A DNA stretch of 64,000 nt, from NCBI GenBank assembly GCA_963621965.1, contig CAVFGN010000002.1, positions 56,198 to 120,197 on the forward strand, written 5' to 3'. Source of the stretch: JAEELC01 sp963621965 (lineage in GTDB: Bacteria; Bacillota_I; Bacilli_A; Acholeplasmatales; Anaeroplasmataceae). Made by a program: the position numbers and the translations under genes. The notes beneath the pieces are model-generated. The model did not search any database and was not told the DNA's origin. It saw only the letters and a list, made by a program, of their open reading frames with translations. This document shows, one piece after another, positions 57,709 through 64,000 of the stretch. Positions within the stretch are counted from its first letter, which is position 1. The number at the start of each line of letters is the position of its first letter.

Positions 57709-57841
57709 TTTCTCGTATTTTTAAATCTGGGAAATTTTTTTGAAAATCTTTAGCTTCAGAACGAGTAAGTGTTAAAATATCTAAATAATTTCCGTCTTTA
57801 TCATAAACTTCCCAATCAAATCGTTTTTTAGTCTTTGGCAT
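57686..57841 (-). CDS. Very small uncharacterised protein, 51 aa
   Basis: ATG 57841 to TAA 57688-57686 gives 51 residues (MPKTKKRFDWEVYDKDGNYL at the start, ending IGYTDDN). It fills an otherwise empty gap between two genes and overlaps the one before by 14 bases and the one after by 23, like its neighbours. Alternating charged and hydrophobic residues look like a folded alpha/beta mini-protein. Function unknown. Confidence 0.7.
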   Translation of the reverse strand: MPKTKKRFDWEVYDKDGNYLDILTLTRSEAKDFQKNFPDLKIREIGYTDDN

Positions 57842-58088
57842 CTGTTTCGTCTTTATTATAGATCCATTTATCTAAAACGGTAGGTTTTAACATAATTAAC
57901 GTTTCTCTACAACTGTTTGATAATTTAGATTGTTTATCATTAACTTCTTGAATAGCTTGTTCTAATGTAATATTATAATCAATTAAATACTTTCGTATAG
58001 TATTTATTCTATTTTTAAAAATATTTTTCAAATTTAATTCAACAAAGTCTTTTACTTTACTTTCAAGTTCTTTATCGTCATCGTTCAT
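57828..58088 (-). CDS. Small helical early protein, 86 aa
   Basis: ATG 58088 to TAA 57828-57830; 86 residues, charged and helical (MNDDDKELESKVKDFVELN). No motif recognised. It overlaps both neighbours by a few bases. Confidence 0.7.
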   Translation of the reverse strand: MNDDDKELESKVKDFVELNLKNIFKNRINTIRKYLIDYNITLEQAIQEVNDKQSKLSNSCRETLIMLKPTVLDKWIYNKDETDAKD

Positions 58089-58308
58089 ACATAAAAAGAT
58101 CTAAACTTGTAATACAATCAACCTGTTGTCCATTTAAATTATATTGGACAACTTGTTCAAATTTATTATTAAAACCTGTAACAAGAGCAATTATTTTGCC
58201 TGGCCATTTTCCAGATTTTCTATCAAAACAAATTATTCTTGCTTTTCTACCATTTCTTGTTATAACTTTTGCTCCAGCCTTTGCTTCATTAATATTAAAT
58301 TCTTTCAT
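58078..58308 (-). CDS. Small conserved phage protein, 76 aa
   Basis: ATG 58308 to TGA 58078-58080. The segment AKAGAKVITRNGRKARIICFDRK is a pattern I know from small hypothetical proteins common in phages of Bacteroidota; it forms a small beta-rich fold. Function unknown. It overlaps the gene before it by 14 bases. Confidence 0.78.
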   Translation of the reverse strand: MKEFNINEAKAGAKVITRNGRKARIICFDRKSGKWPGKIIALVTGFNNKFEQVVQYNLNGQQVDCITSLDLFMYER

Positions 58309-58495
58309 TAATCAAAGTAGCTATTTTTTCTGCACGATCAATAAGTGCTTTTAATGTATCTTCGTTTACAGTCCCATCGAGAATATCTTGTTTACTAGTA
58401 AGTAATGTTCCAATAATATTTCGTTTATCACTGTCTCGAGTCGCTTTTTCTTGACGTTTTACTTCTTGTTGTACTAAAGTTTCAATTTGATCCAT
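58295..58495 (-). CDS. Small helical early protein, 66 aa
   Basis: ATG 58495 to TGA 58295-58297; 66 residues, very charged and helical (QQEVKRQEKATRDSDKRNI). It is the first gene after the 266-base gap and so probably the first of a transcription unit that includes the polymerase and helicase genes. Function unknown. Confidence 0.7.
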   Translation of the reverse strand: MDQIETLVQQEVKRQEKATRDSDKRNIIGTLLTSKQDILDGTVNEDTLKALIDRAEKIATLINERI

Positions 58496-58761
58496 ATAAA
58501 TTCATTTGTGTTATTTTATTAAAAATTATCTATTTAAATAAGTAATCATTATATAGTACTACTACAATTTTATTTTAAATACGATTGCTAAAAAAAATAC
58601 AATAAATTAAATAAATCGAATGTTATTTTAAAATTTTCAATTTTACATTTAATAAATTGTTAATTAATAACATAGTTATTGAATTAGTGTATCAATTTAA
58701 ATAATAGTTGTATTTTACAAAACAATTCCCATACAAGACATAATATATTATATAAATACAA
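58496..58761. other. 266-base noncoding gap, likely promoter region
   Basis: No frame of useful length exists on either strand and no tRNA fold or strong hairpin was seen. The sequence is extremely AT-rich. It is the longest gap in the early block and lies before a long run of genes read leftward, so a promoter is likely. I found no motif convincing enough to name a site. Confidence 0.5.
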
Positions 58762-59331
58762 TTAAAGTATTTTATCAATAATATTATATTTTATAGCATT
58801 TTCTGCATCTAACCACAAATCTTTTCTTTCTGCCATTTCAATAAGTTTTGAATCAGCACATTCTGAAATTATATTATTTATTATTTTTTGTAAATGATTC
58901 ATTTCTTCCATATGATCTCGTAATTCAGAAGTTTTACCATAATCTAATGATGAAATTTCATGGATCATTACTCTACAATTTGGTAAAGATTCTCGATAAC
59001 CTTTTGTTCCAGCCATTAATAAAATTGATCCCATTGAACAAGCTTTACCAATATTAATTGTTTTAATAATAAAACCTTTCTTTTTTGCAAAAACAATTAA
59101 ATCATAAAGTCCTAAACCATCATAAACACTTCCACCAGGACTATTTATATAAATAGATATTGTTTCTCCAACTTTCGATATACTCATTAAATACATCAAT
59201 TGTTGCTGATATTCAGAAACGGAGTTTAAATTAATTTCAGAAGTAATCATTATAATTTTTTGTTGTAACAATTTGCTATCAATGCTAAATGTTACCATTT
59301 GTTTATCACCATTTTCTATAATTGTTGCCAT
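58762..59331 (-). CDS. clpP: ClpP-family serine protease, 189 aa
   Basis: ATG 59331 to TAA 58762-58764; 189 residues, the length of bacterial ClpP without a propeptide. The oxyanion segment N-S-P-G-G-S-V, the nucleophile in G-K-A-C-S99-M-G-S, the histidine in V-M-I-H124 and the aspartate D171 in ERKD complete the triad. ClpP forms a barrel of two heptamers and needs an AAA+ partner; no ClpX or ClpA gene is in the window, so it may use the host ATPase. It lies three bases after thyX, far from any head gene, so it is unlikely to be the head-maturation protease. It follows the E1/JAMM cluster, which raises the idea of targeted protein turnover. Confidence 0.93.
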   Translation of the reverse strand: MATIIENGDKQMVTFSIDSKLLQQKIIMITSEINLNSVSEYQQQLMYLMSISKVGETISIYINSPGGSVYDGLGLYDLIVFAKKKGFIIKTINIGKACSMGSILLMAGTKGYRESLPNCRVMIHEISSLDYGKTSELRDHMEEMNHLQKIINNIISECADSKLIEMAERKDLWLDAENAIKYNIIDKIL

Positions 59332-59334
59332 TAG

Positions 59335-60111
59335 TTAACAATTTTGAATTAATTTAATTATTTTTTGACATTCAGGATGTGCATTCACTGCACCACGTAT
59401 ATCACATATTCTTTTCCAATCATCATCAAAACCAGTATATATTACTGTTGTTGTTGTTTGTAATGGTAGCACACTACGAGCTTCTTGTGCTTGTTTACCT
59501 TCCTCTATTAAAGATAAATATGTTTTTTCAGCAGTTTTTAAACAAGAATCAAAAGATAATTTTTCTACTTCAGAAGCCTCATCATACCAATATGGCTTAA
59601 TAAATGTAATCTCGTTACCAAACTTATTTTTTGAATAATTACAATAACGAGTACTGCTTTCGCATATACTCAATGCTGTAGCATGTCTGTTTAATTCTCG
59701 AGATATTCCTATTGAAGTAACTACTTTATATGTACTTCTTAAAGCGTGATACTCTGTAGGCTTTGTTAAATAGTTTAACCAATCTAAAGCATCCTTTTCA
59801 TATAATCGTCTAAAATTAGTAGTAATATAACAATCATCTTTAATAACATTTATTTTACTCCAAATATCATCATTACGAACTTGTATTATAAATCCTGCTA
59901 TTCTATCAAAAGGTACTGTTAAATAAACTGTTCCATGTGATAGCGGACTTAAATGTTCTTTTTTTATTAAACTATGTACAAATTCCTCTGAAGATAATTT
60001 AGTAGATTTAGATAAATAACATATTCGTGCTGCTGTTTCAATATGTTTATAAATATCCTGTAAATCAAATTGTTGTTCTATTTTTTCTACACTTTCTGTA
60101 ACATATTTCAT
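59335..60111 (-). CDS. thyX: Flavin-dependent thymidylate synthase ThyX, 258 aa
   Basis: ATG 60111 to TAA 59335-59337. The ThyX signature is seen as R138-E-L-N-R142-H143-A-T-A-L-S148-I-C-E-S-S-T-R155-Y, a variant of the RHRxxSxxxxSxR motif with one extra residue; the C-terminal Q-E-A-R-S-V-L-P-L-Q and C-D-I-R-G-A segments also match the family. It makes dTMP from dUMP with FAD, NADPH and methylene-tetrahydrofolate. With NrdJ it gives the phage its own thymidine supply. It is three bases before clpP and 29 bases after the preceding stop, with a terminator in between. Confidence 0.88.
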   Translation of the reverse strand: MKYVTESVEKIEQQFDLQDIYKHIETAARICYLSKSTKLSSEEFVHSLIKKEHLSPLSHGTVYLTVPFDRIAGFIIQVRNDDIWSKINVIKDDCYITTNFRRLYEKDALDWLNYLTKPTEYHALRSTYKVVTSIGISRELNRHATALSICESSTRYCNYSKNKFGNEITFIKPYWYDEASEVEKLSFDSCLKTAEKTYLSLIEEGKQAQEARSVLPLQTTTTVIYTGFDDDWKRICDIRGAVNAHPECQKIIKLIQNC

Positions 60112-60117
60112 AATTGT

Positions 60118-60158
60118 AAAAAATAAAGAAACGCTCCTTCTTATGGAAGAAGCGTTTC
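60118..60158 (-). terminator. Intrinsic terminator overlapping the end of the 248-aa gene
   Basis: On the minus strand GAAACGCT (60158-60151) pairs with AGCGTTTC (60135-60128) over 8 bp; after one A-C mismatch four more pairs extend the stem to a five-base loop. It is followed by TTTATTTTTT. The stop codon (60143-60141) lies in the loop, so the last codons and the terminator share sequence. It should end most transcripts of the E1/JAMM cluster before thyX. Confidence 0.82.
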
Positions 60159-60887
60159 TAACATTAATTTAACCTTATTAACACAATCATTTCTTACTTT
60201 AAAATCATAAAGTTCCATTTGACGAGAAATATTAGGTGGATAGCCTATATTAGGAATATTTTGCCAAACATTAGCATAAGTCGAAATTATTGTTTTTGTA
60301 TTACCCTGTATACCAGTAAAGCCATAACTTTCTACATTCGTCCAACCTTCTTTATCAATATCTGAATATAGATTTTTCAAAAAACTATTCATTTTAGTCT
60401 TTTCTAAAAAGACACTTATGTCAAAATTAAATATTATATCTATTTTAGGCTTTGTTGGATTTACTCGTTGTGTCACTAATAATAAAACTTTTTTATTAGT
60501 ATTATCATATATACAACCTGTCCAACCACTATATATTATATTATCTAATATAACTGATCCATTATTATAATTACCTAGAAAGATATGTCTTATAGCAGAA
60601 TTTACAGTTTTTACTTGAATAGGATCGTATTCATTAAGAAGAATAGGTATAATGAGATTATCAACATTAAGTTTTTGTTTATATGCTATAGGACTAGTGT
60701 TTATTGGTTGCTCTTCTGAAGTATATACATTCAAAAATGAATTATAAAGTAAATTAGCTTTATAATAAATTGTTGCATGTAAATCATTAAAATTAAAGTT
60801 TTTAAACTTTACATTATTAAGATCTTTTGTCAAGAACGAACTTGAATAACATATTTTTTGTAAAATTTTTACAGTAAAAGCTTTCAT
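60141..60887 (-). CDS. Uncharacterised protein of the E1/JAMM cluster, 248 aa
   Basis: ATG 60887 to TAA 60141-60143; 248 residues. The middle reads like an alpha/beta fold (SGWTGCIYDNTNKKVLLLV, then PKIDIIFNFDISVFL) and the end is helical. No known catalytic motif was found; cysteines are few. The start overlaps the E1-like gene stop by one base, and a terminator closes the unit right after it, so it is part of the cluster. It could be a substrate, adaptor or a diverged ligase-like part, but no evidence decides. Confidence 0.78.
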   Translation of the reverse strand: MKAFTVKILQKICYSSSFLTKDLNNVKFKNFNFNDLHATIYYKANLLYNSFLNVYTSEEQPINTSPIAYKQKLNVDNLIIPILLNEYDPIQVKTVNSAIRHIFLGNYNNGSVILDNIIYSGWTGCIYDNTNKKVLLLVTQRVNPTKPKIDIIFNFDISVFLEKTKMNSFLKNLYSDIDKEGWTNVESYGFTGIQGNTKTIISTYANVWQNIPNIGYPPNISRQMELYDFKVRNDCVNKVKLMLETLLP

Positions 60888-61825
60888 TATAATTCGGTTT
60901 TTAATAACATTGTATTAGCATCATAAGATATCATAAATGGTGCATTTCTTAACATTGTTTTATTATACCAATTAGTAGTATGACCTATCAATATATTAAC
61001 TATTAAACCACCAATAATACCTGCACAATATGATGTTTGTTTATAAGAACAAACTATCGATTCACCTTCTTCTTGAGAAAAAAGCCAATCTTTTTCATAA
61101 CGTTTAATAGCCTGTGAATCCATTGCGTTTATTGCAAATATTTGTAACTGTTCTGCGCTTAATCTAGCATCAATAAATAGACCAAATGTGTTTTTTGGGT
61201 TTTCAAGATTTGTTTTATCTTGATATCTATCTTTCCAATTTTGAAACACTATCTTTCTAGATTCCATATTATCAAGTCCACAAATACAAATAGGTTCAAG
61301 ATAAGTATTAGAATCTGCAGGTTCAGAAAGTGATGTTACATAATTTACATTTGAGTGTGAGTATATTAAACATCTTAATGCTTCGCTTTTATATTGTCCT
61401 ATGTTAGCGTCTGAATATAATTGTCCAGCCATATTAACTTCTTCAATTATATCGGGATCAATAATAGTCATACTATTAAAATTTAATCTGGCAAGATGAA
61501 TAACAGACCAACTATTAATACCACCTAAACCTACTATTGTTATGCCTTTACCTTTAAATAAATTAAACCAAATAGCAGTTTGATAACGTGATGAAGTATT
61601 ATTTACAATAGGATCGTTTAATTCAAGTGGTGTTTCTATACCAGTATATATTGGTTCTGAAAATTCTGCTAAATTAGAAGAAGTTTCTTGTTCTGATTCT
61701 TGTTCAGATGATTCTAAATCAGAATTATTCAATATAATTTCATTTGGAGTTTCCTCTAATTCTACTATATTATGATCAATATCAAATTGATTTAATGCAG
61801 CAGATAACATCTCATTTTCATTCAT
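60887..61825 (-). CDS. E1/ThiF-like adenylyltransferase, 312 aa
   Basis: ATG 61825 to TAA 60887-60889. Residues 1-80 are an acidic Ser/Glu-rich leader (SSEQESEQETSS). Then a Rossmann nucleotide-binding site I-V-G99-L-G-G-I-N-S105, D123-P-D125 two strands on, N131 and Q135, and K146 in IGQYKSEA match the ATP site of E1/ThiF/MoeB enzymes; L-D-N-M-E-S-R-K follows. The C-terminal C-S-Y-K-Q-T-S-Y-C segment fits the family's end region, but the CxxC zinc pairs are missing. E1-like enzymes adenylate the C-terminal glycine of ubiquitin-like or sulfur-carrier proteins. The adjacent JAMM gene overlaps it by eight bases, which suggests a conjugation and release pair rather than thiamine or cofactor synthesis. 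Confidence 0.88.
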   Translation of the reverse strand: MNENEMLSAALNQFDIDHNIVELEETPNEIILNNSDLESSEQESEQETSSNLAEFSEPIYTGIETPLELNDPIVNNTSSRYQTAIWFNLFKGKGITIVGLGGINSWSVIHLARLNFNSMTIIDPDIIEEVNMAGQLYSDANIGQYKSEALRCLIYSHSNVNYVTSLSEPADSNTYLEPICICGLDNMESRKIVFQNWKDRYQDKTNLENPKNTFGLFIDARLSAEQLQIFAINAMDSQAIKRYEKDWLFSQEEGESIVCSYKQTSYCAGIIGGLIVNILIGHTTNWYNKTMLRNAPFMISYDANTMLLKTEL

Positions 61826-62828
61826 AAATTAAATTTGTTATAATTGTATAAATAATATCTAGATAATCGTTATTTGGTAGTTTTTCTAATTGAGATAAAG
61901 TTTCAAGCATTAATGCATGGTCGTCATTAAATACATAATCAATGTATGTTAATGTATGTGAATAAAACGCATTTAATGATGGAAATTTTTTCTTTAAAAA
62001 TTTTTCCATATCATACTTTATCCAATTATTAAAATTTGTTATTTGTGTATAATCACCGCCTGAAACTAAAAAGCAAAGAATTTCATTTACTGTAGGTTTT
62101 TTATTTTCTTCAACCGTTTGAACTTGTTTAGAAACAGTATTTTCAAATAAAGAAGGAAAATCAATTATTGTTTCTAATTTAGAAATATCTTTTAATTTTT
62201 TCTTTTCTTCTACTAATTGTTTAATAGTATTATTTAAATCATCAAACGCACATATTTCATCAAAAACAATTTTTAATGGAAAATATTCAACTCTTGACTC
62301 TATTATATTAGGTGTATTATTTATTGTAATCTCTTTATCATCAAAAGTTTTATATGTTATTGTTTCTTGAGTTACTTTTTGAATTTCTACTTTTCGTGTA
62401 ACTGCTGCAGAATAAGTTCTATCATTATTTACAATAATACTTAAAAAATGATTACTGTTTTGACCTTCTGATAAAAGTGTATTTGTATCAACAGCACTAA
62501 AATTAGTACTCATCGTATGATGAGAATGCAATAAACCTATAAAACTTCCTATTAGATTATGTTTAGTCATATAACCAATTACTTGTGGTGTCATATCAAA
62601 AGCAGTGCTTACTGTATCACCAACATCCAAAAGTAAAAAATCATGTGCTCTAAATTCAATATTGTTTTCTTCAAAAGATCCTGTTTTAGTCCAAAATACA
62701 ATTCCTGACCATTCAGTATTATGTAATTTACTACAAATGAATCGTATTTTAGATTCTAATATATTTTCTATAATTACATTATATGATTGTGCATTTTTTA
62801 TCAATGATGTTGTTTTCTTCTCTTCCAT
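61818..62828 (-). CDS. JAMM/MPN metalloprotease (JAB domain), 336 aa
   Basis: ATG 62828 to TGA 61818-61820. The JAMM zinc site is complete: E39 in T-E-W-S-G, H101-S-H103, seven residues, S111-A-V-D114. This is the motif of deubiquitinase-like enzymes of the Rpn11 family and their bacterial relatives, which cut isopeptide or peptide bonds after a ubiquitin-like C-terminus. The domain covers about residues 20-150. The rest is helical with a charged linker and no known domain; it may bind partners. The start overlaps the gene before it by 50 bases. The start chosen is the only ATG before the JAB domain. Confidence 0.9.
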   Translation of the reverse strand: MEEKKTTSLIKNAQSYNVIIENILESKIRFICSKLHNTEWSGIVFWTKTGSFEENNIEFRAHDFLLLDVGDTVSTAFDMTPQVIGYMTKHNLIGSFIGLLHSHHTMSTNFSAVDTNTLLSEGQNSNHFLSIIVNNDRTYSAAVTRKVEIQKVTQETITYKTFDDKEITINNTPNIIESRVEYFPLKIVFDEICAFDDLNNTIKQLVEEKKKLKDISKLETIIDFPSLFENTVSKQVQTVEENKKPTVNEILCFLVSGGDYTQITNFNNWIKYDMEKFLKKKFPSLNAFYSHTLTYIDYVFNDDHALMLETLSQLEKLPNNDYLDIIYTIITNLIYE

Positions 62829-63984
62829 AAGAATTAAAATTTATTGGACAATTATAAGCGTATTTGAAAAAATATAAAACATATTTTATAAAATGTGGTT
62901 TTAATATATTATAAGGTTTTTTTTTTCTTGTTTTTTCTATTTTAAGATGAACTGGTTGTGATTTAAAAAATAGAACTAAACCGTTTTCTTGGTTACAAAT
63001 ATTATCGTTGTTATAATCATACATAAAACCCACCCCTCTTTGATCAATAAATACTTCTTCCATTATTAATTTGGATAAAGCAATATCTACAGGTCTTAAA
63101 GTATTAACAAATTTTATAAAATCATTTGATATATTTATAATGTCATATCTTGGCTTGAAATTTAAATCTATACCATTTACAGTACTTAAAAAAGCAGGAG
63201 CAATATATTTTGGTTGTGTTTGAGCTAAATGTTTTATAAATTTTGTAATCAGATTTAACTGTTTGAATTCTAAAGGATCGTGTGGATTTACAGTTACATT
63301 TAAATATTCATTACAAAAAGTATTAAATCTAATACAAGTATTTGGCCCCATACTCATTGTTCCTATATCTTTTATATGCCGATATGGTATACCAGTTTCC
63401 GATTCTGTTTGAACATATAAATTTAATTCTAAACAGAAAAGTTTCCATAAATCTTCATTATAATTATCACGTAATGAATAAATTGTATCTTTTATAGGAC
63501 CAGAACCAAGACAACAGTCTAAAAAACATGATACATTACTTGGAATTCCACAAACATGTGAATGCATATAATCAGAAGATATTTCTGTATCAGTATAAGT
63601 AGATCGATTCAATCTAAACATTCCACCTGTACCTTCTTCACTTACAGGTATACGTGCAAAAAGATCTTTTATTAAATGAGAATTACCATATTCATTTTGA
63701 ATGGTTATTTTAGACCAATGAACATAAATATATGCATTACTATTATCCGTAAATATACTTTTTGAAAAGTCAATGTCATCAATATTATCGTTATTTTCTT
63801 TACTAATATTCCAAAGTTTATTTAAATAAACATCTTCAGAAACTAAACCTTGTAAATCAACATTTTCTTCTCCGTAGAAATTTTGAAAAATTTCATAAAC
63901 TGCATTTATTTTTTGTGAATATGTTTTATATTTATCTTTATTTAGTTCTTTAAATTGATTAAAAAATATATCTTGATTGTCCAT
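62779..63984 (-). CDS. Uncharacterised protein of the E1/JAMM cluster, possible E2-like, 401 aa
   Basis: ATG 63984 (the last full gene before the window edge) to TAA 62779-62781; 401 residues. A central segment, R-I-P-V near residue 111 followed by Y139-M-H-S-H-V-C145-G-I-P and F-L-D-C-C158-L-G-S-G-P-I, has the His-x-His-Val then Cys-x-Gly layout that I know from bacterial E2-like (UBC-fold) proteins found next to E1 and JAB genes. C157 or C158 could then be the thioester cysteine. This assignment is a hypothesis; there is no full UBC motif. The C-terminal half is helical with a basic end. Being first in the visible operon, upstream partner genes (for example a ubiquitin-like protein) may lie beyond 64000. 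Confidence 0.75.
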   Translation of the reverse strand: MDNQDIFFNQFKELNKDKYKTYSQKINAVYEIFQNFYGEENVDLQGLVSEDVYLNKLWNISKENNDNIDDIDFSKSIFTDNSNAYIYVHWSKITIQNEYGNSHLIKDLFARIPVSEEGTGGMFRLNRSTYTDTEISSDYMHSHVCGIPSNVSCFLDCCLGSGPIKDTIYSLRDNYNEDLWKLFCLELNLYVQTESETGIPYRHIKDIGTMSMGPNTCIRFNTFCNEYLNVTVNPHDPLEFKQLNLITKFIKHLAQTQPKYIAPAFLSTVNGIDLNFKPRYDIINISNDFIKFVNTLRPVDIALSKLIMEEVFIDQRGVGFMYDYNNDNICNQENGLVLFFKSQPVHLKIEKTRKKKPYNILKPHFIKYVLYFFKYAYNCPINFNSYGREENNIIDKKCTII

Positions 63985-64000
63985 AAAAATCTAAATTTTA

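Noticed and set aside
58496..58761. tRNA, small RNA or origin in the longest early gap
   Set aside because: No cloverleaf, iterons or strong hairpin can be drawn; it is only AT-rich sequence, so I list it as a likely promoter region.
1..64000. CRISPR arrays, insertion sequences, integrase or attachment sites
   Set aside because: No spaced direct repeats, transposase or integrase motifs were seen in either strand.

Overview
The window is about two thirds of the genome of a tailed phage that looks like a member of the crAss-like phages (Crassvirales) of gut Bacteroidota. The reasons are: two long opposed gene blocks; three giant late proteins, one with the D-x-D-x-D motif of the crAss-like virion RNA polymerase; a replication block with family B polymerase, Toprim primase, DnaB-like helicase, Sak4-like ATPase, PD-(D/E)XK nucleases and a WGR-type ligase; very AT-rich DNA; and no Shine-Dalgarno signals. 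No host genes are present. Terminase, portal, capsid and lysis genes are not seen and should lie outside the window.

Left block (1-36503, plus strand): late virion genes. Read with the standard code it breaks into dozens of fragments, almost all ending at TAG. With TAG read as an amino acid (glutamine, translation table 15) it resolves into eight long genes with TAA or TGA stops and tiny gaps or overlaps. In order they are: the end of an upstream gene, an 1850-residue tail-associated protein, a small Gln-rich protein with its own candidate promoter and a strong terminator, three candidate cargo/ejection proteins, a 2720-residue protein with an SF1-helicase-like motor, a 3539-residue RNA polymerase that ends in a zincin metalloprotease motif, and a 1553-residue protein with a RecB/Cas4-like nuclease domain. 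I infer that these giant proteins travel in the virion and start transcription of the early block in the new host.

Right block (36545-63984, minus strand, transcribed right to left): early and middle genes in the standard code. TAG is a real stop for at least two of them. From upstream to downstream the block holds: a candidate ubiquitin-like conjugation cluster (possible E2-like protein, JAMM protease, E1/ThiF-like protein, unknown protein); ThyX and ClpP; a run of small genes; a DUF1599-type protein; PolB; an SF2 helicase; DnaB-like helicase; Sak4-like ATPase; an SSB-like protein; primase; resolvase-like nuclease; metallophosphoesterase; RecB-like nuclease; an AAA+ ATPase; several crAss-type unknowns; a class II ribonucleotide reductase (NrdJ) split by a group I intron; DNA ligase; and a sigma-70 factor. 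The two blocks converge on a bidirectional terminator at 36512-36539.

The most notable points are the code switch between the blocks, the E1/JAMM cluster at the right edge, the intron that cuts the NrdJ active-site motif and carries a decaying GIY-YIG endonuclease gene, the helicase, protease and nuclease domains in the giant virion proteins, and long perfect hairpins inside the coding sequence of two of them. No suppressor tRNA for UAG was found here; it should be elsewhere in the genome.
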